Part shown: positions 33,102 to 42,968 of the stretch, piece after piece | Position numbering within the stretch: the first letter of the stretch is position 1 | Layout of the letters: every line of letters starts with the position of its first letter | Source of the DNA: Nitrosospira sp. | GTDB lineage: Bacteria > Pseudomonadota > Gammaproteobacteria > Burkholderiales > Nitrosomonadaceae | Direction: 5' to 3' | Length of the DNA: 64,000 nucleotides | NCBI GenBank assembly: GCA_013821425.1 | Contig: JACDGV010000014.1 | Coordinates: 1 to 64,000, forward strand | Program-made: the position numbers and the translations under genes | The notes under the pieces: generated by a model | What the model was told of the DNA's origin: nothing | Databases searched by the model: none | The model's input: the letters and a program-made list of their open reading frames with translations, nothing else

Positions 33102-34097
33102 ATGATCATTGCGCGGAGTGCGGGAAGAGGGCCAAAGCTTCTCATCATCTTCCTGCTTTTTGCCGCAGGCAGCACGTTCGCCGGGCTGCTATCCGGCAGC
33201 GTGTACATTCCGGTTTCCGAAGTTGCCAAAACGCTGCTGTCCGCTGCCGGCGAACAGCCGGGTGTCGCGCATCAGATTATCTGGCAACTTCGCTTGCCGC
33301 GGGTATCGGCTGCGTTCGCCTGCGGCGGGTTGTTGGCCCTCGCGGGCGTGCTGTTGCAGGTTCTATTGCGTAATCCGCTCGCCGATCCCTATATTCTTGG
33401 CGTGTCCGGCGGAGCGGCCGTAGGCGCGCTCCTTGCGATGTTGCTGGGCTGGAGCCTCCTGTTGACTAATCTCACATCGCTTGCGGGTGCTTTGACGGCA
33501 ATCGCTATTGTGTTTGGATTGAGTTTTCGCGCGGGAGGCTGGAATCTGTACCGGCTCTTGCTTACAGGCGTGGTGCTGTCTGCCGGCTTTAGCGCCCTGA
33601 CGGCCCTGATCCTTACTCTCGCGCCGGCCAGCGACGTAAAAGGCATGCTGTTCTGGCTGATGGGCGACGTTTCCCGGGCGGAGGAGCTGCTTCCCGGTTG
33701 GACCGTGCTGATTATTGTCACCGCTGTGAGCATGCTCTTTTCTGGTAGCCTCAACGTCCTGAGCCTGGGGCGTATGAAAGCGCAGACCCTTGGCGTTGCG
33801 GTGCTGCCGTTGCAGGCCGGTATTTATTTTTGCGCTTCGCTGGCCACCGTGGCCGCGCTGATGCTGGCAGGCGCCGTCGGGTTCGTCGGCCTGATCGTGC
33901 CGCACGCTGTCCGTTTGCTGGGGGTGAACGATTTTCGCTGGCTGCTGCCTTTGTCGATCCTGTTGGGAGGGAGCTTCCTTACTCTGGCTGACACCCTCGC
34001 CCGCACGTTATGGGCGCCGCAGCAATTGCCCGTCGGAGTACTGACAGCATTGCTGGGGGTGCCGGTGCTGTTGCTGCTGTTATCGAGAAGACCCTGA
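33102..34097 (+). CDS. FecCD/BtuC-family ABC transporter permease
   Basis: LRLPRVSAAFACGGLLALAGVLLQVLLRNPLADPYILGVSGGAAVGA; GAVGFVGLIVPHAVRLLGVNDFRWLLPLS. Confidence 0.92.
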   Translation: MIIARSAGRGPKLLIIFLLFAAGSTFAGLLSGSVYIPVSEVAKTLLSAAGEQPGVAHQIIWQLRLPRVSAAFACGGLLALAGVLLQVLLRNPLADPYILGVSGGAAVGALLAMLLGWSLLLTNLTSLAGALTAIAIVFGLSFRAGGWNLYRLLLTGVVLSAGFSALTALILTLAPASDVKGMLFWLMGDVSRAEELLPGWTVLIIVTAVSMLFSGSLNVLSLGRMKAQTLGVAVLPLQAGIYFCASLATVAALMLAGAVGFVGLIVPHAVRLLGVNDFRWLLPLSILLGGSFLTLADTLARTLWAPQQLPVGVLTALLGVPVLLLLLSRRP

Positions 34098-34260
34098 CAG
34101 TGCCGCGGCATATCCCGCTGTTTGCTGGCCTTGATGCAGTGTTTGAGAAAGTAATAATCCCCCAAACCCTGAATGATTCCCGAACAGTCGTCCTTGAGGA
34201 TAAAGGATTCAGCCGTGCGGGAATATGCGGCATAATTCACCCTTTTTCAGTCCGGTTGTG

Positions 34261-34803
34261 ATGAGCGTTCCCCAGTTATCCAGATGGTATCCTGCGCCAT
34301 CTTCCATATCTCCACGCGCTCGCGGCTGGTTGCAGAACCGGGGTTCGCTTACCGAGCTCATTCAGCAGCGTTGCAACGAGTTTCGCGTCAGGCAAATGTT
34401 CCAGTCTCTCTCGCGTGCGTGCGGCGATGAACTTGCCGTGATGAACCTGCGGCGGAACGAGTTGGCGCTGGTGAGGGAAGTGTATTTGTACTGTGGAAAT
34501 ACCCCCGTGGTATTTGCCCATTCGGTAGTGGCAAGGAAGGACCTTCGCGGTGCCTGGCGCGGCTTGAGTGGTCTGGGCAACAGGTCACTTGGAACCGTAC
34601 TGTTCACCAACCCCATTATCAAACGCACTCCGCTTCGATTCAAAAAGTTGAATCCAGCCCATCCGCTTTTTCGCCGCGCATGCCAGAACTTGGAGACAAA
34701 ACCGAGTGGACTGTGGGCGCGCCGCTCCCGGTTCAGCTTGCGCGGGCAATCCATACTGGTTACCGAAGTGTTCCTTCCCCCCATTCTGGAGCTGGCGCTG
34801 TGA
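34261..34803 (+). CDS. ubiC: chorismate lyase
   Basis: [26 protein letters not shown]; precedes ubiA with GTGA overlap. Confidence 0.88.
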   Translation: MSVPQLSRWYPAPSSISPRARGWLQNRGSLTELIQQRCNEFRVRQMFQSLSRACGDELAVMNLRRNELALVREVYLYCGNTPVVFAHSVVARKDLRGAWRGLSGLGNRSLGTVLFTNPIIKRTPLRFKKLNPAHPLFRRACQNLETKPSGLWARRSRFSLRGQSILVTEVFLPPILELAL

Positions 34804-35672
34804 CGCTTACGCAACGCCTCGGCCATTACGAAAAGCTGATGCGGCTGGATAAGCCCATCGGTATTTTCCTGCTGCTGTGGCCTACGCTCTGGGGCTTGTG
34901 GTTCGCGGCACGCGGTATTCCCGGAATCATGATATTGACGATATTCGTGCTGGGGACGGTTCTGATGCGCTCAGCTGGTTGCGTGGTGAATGACTATGCC
35001 GACCGTAATTTCGATCCGCACGTCGAACGCACCAGGAAGCGTCCGCTGGCCGCGGGCCTGGTAAGCACGAAGGAAGCACTGCTGCTTGCAGCTGGATTGA
35101 GTTTGTGCGCCTTTATACTGATCCTGCCACTGAACCGGCTCACGATCGAGCTCTCGTTCGTCGCGTTGTTTCTTGCCGCGAGTTATCCTTTCACCAAGCG
35201 CTTCTTCGCGATGCCGCAGGCATACCTCGGAATCACGTTCAGTTTTGGCATTCCGATGGCTTTTGCCGCGCAGACTGGCGAGGTGCCGTCCATGGCATGG
35301 TTGCTGATGGCGGCGAACCTGCTGTGGGTAATCGCCTACGATACGGAGTACGCCATGGTGGATAAGATGGATGATCTCAAGATCGGCATTAAGACTTCCG
35401 CCATTACTTTCGGCCGTTTCGATGTGGCAGGCGTAATGGCATGCCACGCCGCCTTCCTGGGCCTTATGGTCGTCATCGGACTGATCCACGAAATGGGCAT
35501 TGTGTATTACGCCGCGCTCATGGTGGCCGTGGGGCTGATACTCTTCCAGTACCGGCTGATACAGGATCGCGACCGCACGCGCTGCTTCAAAGCCTTTCTG
35601 CACAATAATTGGGTGGGCGCCGCAATATTTGCCGGCATTGCGCTTGATTACCTTCTGAACGCGGCTCCATAG
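34800..35672 (+). CDS. ubiA: 4-hydroxybenzoate octaprenyltransferase
   Basis: [56 protein letters not shown]. Confidence 0.96.
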   Translation: MTLTQRLGHYEKLMRLDKPIGIFLLLWPTLWGLWFAARGIPGIMILTIFVLGTVLMRSAGCVVNDYADRNFDPHVERTRKRPLAAGLVSTKEALLLAAGLSLCAFILILPLNRLTIELSFVALFLAASYPFTKRFFAMPQAYLGITFSFGIPMAFAAQTGEVPSMAWLLMAANLLWVIAYDTEYAMVDKMDDLKIGIKTSAITFGRFDVAGVMACHAAFLGLMVVIGLIHEMGIVYYAALMVAVGLILFQYRLIQDRDRTRCFKAFLHNNWVGAAIFAGIALDYLLNAAP

Positions 35673-35711
35673 ACACGACTCGCGAGCTCAACCTCATAAG
35701 AGACCCCTCCA

Positions 35712-37175
35712 ATGAAATACAAGGACCTGCGCGATTTCATCGCCCAACTGGAACACCAGGGCGAACTGAAACGCATCACGACCGAAATCGATCCCCTCCT
35801 GGAAATGACGGAAATCTGCGAGCGGGTTCTGAAAGCGGGTGGGCCCGCCATTCTGTTTGAAAAACCCAGAGGACATACCATTCCCGTGCTGGGAAACCTT
35901 TTCGGTACCCCCCGGCGCGTGGCAATGGGCATGGGGCAGGAATCGGTCGAAGCGCTGCGGGAAGTGGGAAAGCTCCTTGCCTACCTCAAGGAACCTGATC
36001 CGCCCAGGGGTTTGAGGGATGCGTGGGAAAAATTCCCGGTGCTGAAGCAGGTACTCAACATGGCGCCGAAGGAGTTATCAAAAGCTCCCTGCCAGGACAT
36101 CGTATGGGAAGGCAAAGACGTGGACCTGGGCAGGCTGCCCATCCAGACCTGCTGGCCGGGAGACGTGGGCCCGCTGATTACCTGGGGGTTGACCGTCACC
36201 AAGGGACCCCACAAGACCCGGCAGAATCTGGGCATTTACCGCCAGCAGGTGATCGGGCCGAATAAACTCATCATGCGCTGGCTGGCCCATCGGGGGGGCG
36301 CGCTCGATTTTCGCGACTTTTGTCTCGCCAATCCGGGCCAGCCTTATCCCATAGCAGTAGCACTAGGGGCGGACCCCGCTACCATACTCGGCGCCGTCAC
36401 CCCCCTGCCGGATACCTTGAGCGAATACCAGTTCGCCGGACTGCTACGCGGCGCGAAAACCGAAATCGTCAAATGCCTGAGCCATAGCTTGCAGGTTCCG
36501 GCCAGCGCCGAAATCGTTCTCGAAGGGTACATCTATCCTGATGAGACCGCTATCGAAGGCCCGTTTGGCGACCACACCGGCTATTACAACGAGCAGGAGA
36601 CTTTCCCCGTATTCACGGTTGAGTGCGTCACCATGCGGCGCGACCCCATTTATCACTCCACCTACACCGGCAAGCCGCCTGACGAGCCGGCGATTCTGGG
36701 CGTCGCGCTCAATGAAGTGTTCGTGCCGCTGTTGCAAAAACAGTTTACCGAAATCGTCGATTTCTACCTGCCGCCAGAGGGTTGCTCCTACCGCATGGCG
36801 GTGGTGAGCATGAAAAAGCAGTATGCTGGCCACGCCAAACGCGTCATGTTCGGCGTGTGGAGCTTCCTGCGGCAGTTCATGTACACCAAATTTATTATTG
36901 TGACCGATGATGACGTTAATATCCGGGACTGGAAGGAAGTCATCTGGGCCATAACCACGCGCGTCGATCCAGCCCGCGATACGCTGATTGTGGAAAACAC
37001 GCCAATCGACTATCTCGACTTTGCCAGTCCTGTATCTGGTCTGGGCGGAAAAATGGGGCTGGACGCCACCAATAAATGGCCGGGAGAAACGAGCCGGGAA
37101 TGGGGTAAGCCTATCGTGATGGATGCGTCGGTGAAAGCAAGGGTAGATGAGATTTGGAAGGATTTGGGGTTGTGA
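35712..37175 (+). CDS. ubiD: UbiD-family 3-octaprenyl-4-hydroxybenzoate decarboxylase
   Basis: [54 protein letters not shown]. Confidence 0.96.
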   Translation: MKYKDLRDFIAQLEHQGELKRITTEIDPLLEMTEICERVLKAGGPAILFEKPRGHTIPVLGNLFGTPRRVAMGMGQESVEALREVGKLLAYLKEPDPPRGLRDAWEKFPVLKQVLNMAPKELSKAPCQDIVWEGKDVDLGRLPIQTCWPGDVGPLITWGLTVTKGPHKTRQNLGIYRQQVIGPNKLIMRWLAHRGGALDFRDFCLANPGQPYPIAVALGADPATILGAVTPLPDTLSEYQFAGLLRGAKTEIVKCLSHSLQVPASAEIVLEGYIYPDETAIEGPFGDHTGYYNEQETFPVFTVECVTMRRDPIYHSTYTGKPPDEPAILGVALNEVFVPLLQKQFTEIVDFYLPPEGCSYRMAVVSMKKQYAGHAKRVMFGVWSFLRQFMYTKFIIVTDDDVNIRDWKEVIWAITTRVDPARDTLIVENTPIDYLDFASPVSGLGGKMGLDATNKWPGETSREWGKPIVMDASVKARVDEIWKDLGL

Positions 37176-37307
37176 CCAGTTCTGATTTTTTCACCCCTTA
37201 CGCTTGTGTCGAGGTGGTGTAAAGTAGCGCACATAGCACGAGCGAAATTTAGCTGAAAGAAAGAGGGCAAACTCCCCTGCATGAGCGCGAACCCGATTGA
37301 CGAGTAA

Positions 37308-38640
37308 CAATGGGGTCAGACTCGGTTGATATGAGCGCTCTAATCCCCATTTTATCTTACGTTTATTTATTTCATCAATCAGTCTGTCATCAGCTTCCGG
37401 ATTCCGTCGATACCCCCTTATGCCAACGCCTAAGCTTTGAGGCAGGTAGCAGGCGCAGCTGCACGCCAATGCTATCCAGCATATGCGCGCTTTAGTTCGT
37501 CAATGTCGATTTTCTTCATCTGAAGCATTGTTTCCATGACCCTTCCAGACTTCTCCGAATCGGAGTCGTTTAGCATCTCGACCAGAAGGCCGGGAACGAT
37601 TTGCCAGGAAACGCCATATTTATCCTTGAGCCAACCGCACTGCTGTGCTTCTTCAGGTCCGCCCTCGGATAGCTTTTTCCAGTAATAATCCACTTCTTCC
37701 TGCGTTTCACAATCGACTTGAAACGAGATGGCCTCATTGAATTTGAACATCGGGCCGCCGTTAAGCGCCGTGAACGCCTGTCCCTCGAGTTCAAAGGCAA
37801 TAGTCATTACTGTTCCTGCTCTTTTTCGGTGCGTCTCATGTCCTGCTTCGCCGTAGCGGGAGATGGTGGCGATCTTTGAATTTCGAAAAGTACCGGTATA
37901 AAACTCAACCGCCTCTTCGGCCTGGTCATCGAACCACAAACAGGGGGTAATCTTAAGGCATCAATGGGGTCAGACTCGATTGATGATCGCTCTAATCCTC
38001 ATTGTTTTTATCTATTTTATCAACCAGTCTGTCATCAGCCTCCAGCTGCCACCAGCCTCCGATCTGCATCAGCTTCCGGATTCCGTCGATACCCCCCTTA
38101 TGCCAACGCCTAAGCTCTGAGGCAGGCAGCAGGCACAGCTGCACGCCAATGCTACCCAGCATATGCGCGCTTTAGTTCGTCAATATCGATTTTCTTCATC
38201 TGAAGCATTGCTTCCATGACCCTTCCAGACTTCTCCGAATCGGGATCGTTTAGCATCTCAACCAGAAGGCCGGGAACAATTTGCCAGGAAACGCCATATT
38301 TATCCTTGAGCCAACCGCACTGCTGTGCTTCTTCAGGTCCGCCCTCGGATAGCTTTTCCCAGTAATAATCCACTTCTTCCTGCGTTTCACAATCGACTTG
38401 AAACGAGATGGCCTCATTGAACTTGAACATCGGGCCGCCGTTAAGCGCCGTGAACGCCTGTCCCTCGAGTTCAAAGGCAATAGTCATTACTGTCCCTGCT
38501 CTTTTTCGGTGCATCTCATGTCCTGCTTCGCCGTAGCGGGAGACGGTGGCGAGCTTTGAATTTCGAAAAGTACCGGTATAAAACTCAACCGCCTCTTCGG
38601 CCTGGTCATCGAACCACAAACAGGGGGTAATCTTATGAAT
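37308..38640. repeat. tandem duplication of about 0.66-kb unit carrying a VOC gene
   Basis: unit starts aatggggtcagactcg(g/a)ttgat at about 37308 and about 37966; both followed by near-identical sequence through caaacagggggtaatctta. Confidence 0.9.
37472..37950 (-). pseudogene. VOC (PhnB-like) protein, 5'-truncated duplicate
   Basis: about 95% identical to downstream copy but lacks the MKSIH start; stop codon (TGA) lies in-frame just upstream of KITPCLW. Confidence 0.75.
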
Positions 38641-38649
38641 GCTTTTCAT
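38152..38649 (-). CDS. VOC (PhnB-like) protein
   Basis: MKSIHKITPCLWFDDQAEEAVEFYTGTFRNSKLATVSRYGEAG... Confidence 0.92.
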   Translation of the reverse strand: MKSIHKITPCLWFDDQAEEAVEFYTGTFRNSKLATVSRYGEAGHEMHRKRAGTVMTIAFELEGQAFTALNGGPMFKFNEAISFQVDCETQEEVDYYWEKLSEGGPEEAQQCGWLKDKYGVSWQIVPGLLVEMLNDPDSEKSGRVMEAMLQMKKIDIDELKRAYAG

Positions 38650-38842
38650 GATGTTTCTCCAGGTTGGGGGACTAGTAATGGGCAAACATGCCCGTGGTAC
38701 CAGCGAGGGTTGGCAGAATCGTGAAGAGCATGTATTTTTGCGTCTTCCCACGCGATTGAAGTCATTATTAGCACTAGTCTTTGAACATTTCAATTCGATA
38801 ATAGCTTCGGGGAGCTTTCAAAAGATGGGCGAGGTTTTTATT

Positions 38843-38965
38843 GAAAATCCCTTTTTCCCATCCCTTCATTGTCCCAGTAAATGGCTATGCTCCACCCGTC
38901 GCTCGGCAATCACATGTTGGACAGCGCTTTCGCATTGCCATACGCCACCATACGCTATCCACCTC
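38843..38965 (-). pseudogene. relic of dnaE2 3' end
   Basis: YGGVWQCESAVQHVIAERRVEHSHLLGQ matches C-terminus YGVWQCESEVKHVIAKHLVDHSHLLGN of dnaE2 at 39793; nucleotide similarity runs past the stop to ggattttca. Confidence 0.85.
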
Positions 38966-39011
38966 CCAAGAAGAATATTCTGGGATATTACATTAAGGAA
39001 CTCCCGCAACG

Positions 39012-39046
39012 CTGCGTGGAGGACTTGTTCAGGGGCTTCCTTAAGC
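39012..39046. repeat. second copy of the GGAGGACTTGTTCAGGGGCTTCCTTAAG repeat end
   Basis: matches right terminal repeat of element at 22575..22876. Confidence 0.65.
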
Positions 39047-39425
39047 TTCGAATGCCGCTTTGCGACCTCGCCACAGGCAGAAACGTGCCAAAGGAAACAG
39101 CCGAGCTTCATTTCCAAACCCGATTCGCGCCTATCGACGGATCAAGGACAGGTCAAGTCGTGTCTGTCAAAAACCTTTCCGCCGGATGTTAATGGCGGAG
39201 GCGCCGCCCGTTCAGCCACCCCTCATTTTGATGTCCTCCTTGACGCCTCCGTTAGATGGAGCGTGAATCATCTCCCTTTTGTTTGCCAGCGAACAGAGAA
39301 AGGGTGGGGAAAGGACAATAATTAAATCAATTGGTGTGGTGCCCCCAACCAGGCAGGTAAATTGTCACTCCGCCAAATTACCAATGATCAGCTTCTTGAG
39401 TGAAATCCAAACGAGGAGAAGCAAA

Positions 39426-39584
39426 ATGAGTATCGGGACGATTCTTTTAATTTTGCTGGTGCTTGCGCTTGTGGGTGCAATCCCGACTTGGGGATACAGC
39501 AGCAACTGGGGTTATGGCCCCACCGGGGGTATCGGACTAGTGCTGGTGATAGTTTTGATTCTGGTGCTGACAGGCACGATATAG
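39426..39584 (+). CDS. DUF3309-like small membrane protein
   Basis: MSIGTILLILLVLALVGAIPTWGYSSNWGYGPTGGIGLVLVIVLILVLTGTI. Confidence 0.85.
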   Translation: MSIGTILLILLVLALVGAIPTWGYSSNWGYGPTGGIGLVLVIVLILVLTGTI

Positions 39585-39792
39585 CTTACTGAGTCGACAT
39601 GGCGCTGAGGGTGCATCGCCAAAACCGACCGGCCGGACTGATCAATCCGGTCGGTGGCCAGTGCCAAAGTCACTTTCTTCAATTCCCCCTCGAGCCTCGG
39701 GATTAACAGGCTGTTAGAGTTGTGTTTCTTGTGGCTTGGGCTGCGTCACGTTGTCGGCGTTACCGATGCATCTGCCAATTTGGCGCATCTGC

Positions 39793-42700
39793 CTAATGAA
39801 AATCCCGGCTTTCCACCCTGAGATTACCCAGCAAATGACTATGGTCCACCAGGTGCTTGGCAATCACGTGTTTGACTTCACTTTCACATTGCCATACGCC
39901 GTATACCGTTAAAAGCCTTGAGCTCAATATTTCATGGCGTTGTTTCCGGACAAGTTGATTCCACACCACAACATTTATTGTTCCAGTCTCATCTTCGAGT
40001 GTCACAAATACTACGCCGCTGGCAGTTCCAGGACGTTGCCGACATGTCACAATACCGGTCGTTCGAACCAGCCGTCCGGTCGGATAATTATTCAGCTCCC
40101 GTGCCGAATGCAGATTCATCCGGGCCAGCTTTGGCCGCAACAGGGCAAGGGGGTGTCTGCGCAGGGTGAGCTCCATGCTTGCGTAATCAGCGATAATTTC
40201 CTCTCCTTCCGATGCTCCGGTAATGGCTGGCAATGGCTCTCTTACCGGAGCATCTCGCATCAGATCCGATTGTTTTATATGGGACGCTACCGCCCATATG
40301 GCCTGACGCCGATGGCTTGATAAAGTGTGTAACGCATCCGAGTTGGCGAGAGCACGCATTTCTAAAGTATTCAGATATGCGCGGTTTGCCAGATCGGCCG
40401 GATTCTCAAAAGATGAAATCTTTCTTGCCTCAACAATGCGTTTGGCCGCTTTCAAGCCTACCCCTTTTACTCTATTCAAGCCTAGCCGGACATTGGGTTG
40501 TGCGGGTGGTTCGAATTGAGAAGAGCTACCTGCCTGCTCTTCTTCAAGCATGCAATCCCAATCGCTTACTGTGACGTCCACCGGCCTGACTTGAACACCA
40601 TGTCGTGTGGCGTCCTGAATCAGTTGCGAGGCGCTATAAAAACCCATGGGCAGGCTGTTCAGCATGGCGCATAAAAAGGCAGCGGGTTCGTGGCATTTAA
40701 GCCAGGCCGATACATAAACCAGCAGCGCAAAGCTTGCGGCATGAGATTCCGGAAATCCATATTCGCCAAAACCTTGGATTTGCCGAAAAATTCGTTCAGC
40801 AAATTCCCGGGAGTAACCTCGGCTTGTCATCCCATCGATTAATTTCTTATGGAAGGAGCCGAGCCCTCCTTTTCTCTTCCAGGCTGCCATGGAACGCCGC
40901 AACTCGTCTGCCTCGCCGGGGGTAAAGCCGGCGGCCAGCATTGCCAATTGCATCACCTGTTCCTGGAAGATCGGCACGCCATAAGTTCGCTCAAGAGCAA
41001 TTTCAACCCCTTTGTCAGTTCCTTCGCCTGGATAATCCGCAGTCTCCAGTCCTTGTCTGCGGCGCAGGTAAGGATGGATCATGTCTCCCTGAATCGGCCC
41101 CGGACGGACGATGGCAACTTCTACGACCAGATCGTAGAAGGTGCGAGGCCTTAATCGCGGCAGCATAGACATCTGTGCTCGGGATTCAATCTGGAAGACG
41201 CCGATAGTGTCGGCCTTGCAAATCATGTCGAATGTCGCTTTATCCTGTGGCGGAATGTCCTGCATCCGAATTGGCATTCCACGACGGGCAGAAACCAGAT
41301 CGAGCGTGCGGTGGATTGCCGATAGCATGCCCAGCGCGAGCACATCAATTTTCATCAGCCCTACCGCTGCAAGGTCGTCCTTATCCCATTGGATGATGCA
41401 GCGATCCGGCATGGCGGCGTTTTCGATGGGAACGATACGGCACAGCTTGTCACGCGAGATGACGAAGCCACCTACATGCTGGGACAAATGACGCGGAAAC
41501 CCATATAAGGCCGGGATCAGTTGAATCAGCTTCTGGATGATGGGGCTATCGGGATCGAAGCCATTTTCAATCAGCCGCGTACGAATATCCGAGGTCTTGT
41601 CCCACCAGGCAAAAGAACTGGATAACCGTTTGGTACGTTCAATATCGAGTCCCAGAGCTTTGCCGATATCCTGGACCGCCGAGCGTGTGCGATAGGTTAT
41701 TACTGTCGCCGCTATGGCGGCACGATCCCGGCCATATTTCTGATAGATATACTGAATAACCTCTTCCCGCCGCTGATGCTCGAAATCCACATCAATATCG
41801 GGAGGTTCGTTGCGCTCCCTGGAAATAAACCGCTCAAACAGCAAGCTGCTACGCTCCGGATCAATCTCGGTAATGCCCAGGCAATAGCATACTGCCGAAT
41901 TGGCCGCCGATCCGCGTCCCTGGCAAAGAATGCCTTGTGACCGGGCGAATCTTACAATATCAAATACCGTCAGGAAATAGGGCTCATAGCTCAGCTCGGC
42001 GATCAGATCCAGCTCATGTTCGATCTGTTCCCTGACCTTGGCTGAAACACCCTTTGGAAAACGCCTCGCCATTCCCTCTTCGACCATGCGCCGCAGATAG
42101 GCCGCATAGGTCTCGACTCTCCCGGATGAGCTGGCCAATTCATCCGGGTATTCATAGCGCAGCTCATCCAGCGAAAAAGTGCAGCGGGCCGCAACCGCAA
42201 CCGTCTCCCGCAGGAGTTGCGGCGGATAGATCTGCCTCAACTGCAATCTTGTACGCAAGTGCTGTTCCGCATTCGGCTGGAGCGCATAACCGCATTCGGA
42301 TAGCGGCTTGCCGAGGCGGATGGCAGTCATCGTATCGTGCAGTGGTTTATTCGAAGCATCATGCATGCTGACGTCCCCCGCGGCTAGGAGTGGCATACCT
42401 GTGATATCCGCAGCCGCGCGTATGTTCTCGAAAAGCAGGTCTTCGCCGGCATGAAGCAACAGTTCAACAGCAGTTCGGCAACGGCCGGGAAATAGCGCCA
42501 GCATCCAGCGCATGTCGTCTATCAATGAATCCTCCGCTTGGTTGGAACGGGGGATCAACAGGACCAGGCAATCCGGTAACAGCGTGAGATGAGGCGCCTT
42601 GGGACAGCTTTCAAAATCGGCGCGGCTGATACGATAAGCCCCTTTCTCGGCGCGCTGCCTCGCCAGCGTGATCAGTTCGCATAAGTTGCCGTAGCCATTC

Positions 42701-42960
42701 CGGTTCATGGCCAGGCAGACCAGCCTTAATCCATCCTCCAGGATGAACTCGCTGCCGATCAGAAGATGCAGCCCTGCTTTCTTCGCTTCCGAATGGGCCC
42801 TTACAACCCCTGCCATGGAACACTCATCGGTGATGGCCAGTGCGGCATAGTCCAGGCTTGCAGCACGTTCAACCAGCTCTTCCGGCAGGGAGGCTCCCTT
42901 GAGGAAGCTGAAGCTGGAGCGGCAATGAAGTTCAGCGTAGGCGGGAATGGAAGAATGCAT
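39793..42960 (-). CDS. dnaE2: error-prone DNA polymerase III alpha subunit homolog
   Basis: PHP domain YAELHCRSSFSFLKGASLPEELVERAASLDY; CQGRGSAANSAVCYCLGITEIDP; downstream of imuB. Confidence 0.96.
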   Translation of the reverse strand: MHSSIPAYAELHCRSSFSFLKGASLPEELVERAASLDYAALAITDECSMAGVVRAHSEAKKAGLHLLIGSEFILEDGLRLVCLAMNRNGYGNLCELITLARQRAEKGAYRISRADFESCPKAPHLTLLPDCLVLLIPRSNQAEDSLIDDMRWMLALFPGRCRTAVELLLHAGEDLLFENIRAAADITGMPLLAAGDVSMHDASNKPLHDTMTAIRLGKPLSECGYALQPNAEQHLRTRLQLRQIYPPQLLRETVAVAARCTFSLDELRYEYPDELASSSGRVETYAAYLRRMVEEGMARRFPKGVSAKVREQIEHELDLIAELSYEPYFLTVFDIVRFARSQGILCQGRGSAANSAVCYCLGITEIDPERSSLLFERFISRERNEPPDIDVDFEHQRREEVIQYIYQKYGRDRAAIAATVITYRTRSAVQDIGKALGLDIERTKRLSSSFAWWDKTSDIRTRLIENGFDPDSPIIQKLIQLIPALYGFPRHLSQHVGGFVISRDKLCRIVPIENAAMPDRCIIQWDKDDLAAVGLMKIDVLALGMLSAIHRTLDLVSARRGMPIRMQDIPPQDKATFDMICKADTIGVFQIESRAQMSMLPRLRPRTFYDLVVEVAIVRPGPIQGDMIHPYLRRRQGLETADYPGEGTDKGVEIALERTYGVPIFQEQVMQLAMLAAGFTPGEADELRRSMAAWKRKGGLGSFHKKLIDGMTSRGYSREFAERIFRQIQGFGEYGFPESHAASFALLVYVSAWLKCHEPAAFLCAMLNSLPMGFYSASQLIQDATRHGVQVRPVDVTVSDWDCMLEEEQAGSSSQFEPPAQPNVRLGLNRVKGVGLKAAKRIVEARKISSFENPADLANRAYLNTLEMRALANSDALHTLSSHRRQAIWAVASHIKQSDLMRDAPVREPLPAITGASEGEEIIADYASMELTLRRHPLALLRPKLARMNLHSARELNNYPTGRLVRTTGIVTCRQRPGTASGVVFVTLEDETGTINVVVWNQLVRKQRHEILSSRLLTVYGVWQCESEVKHVIAKHLVDHSHLLGNLRVESRDFH

Positions 42961-42968
42961 GAGGCAAG

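Noticed and set aside
33363-33905. 180-aa minus-strand ORF
   Set aside because: Antisense to the FecCD permease, low-complexity composition, no recognisable domain.
38639-39325. 228-aa plus-strand ORF
   Set aside because: Runs antisense through the dnaE2 relic and the repeat end; no coherent protein family.
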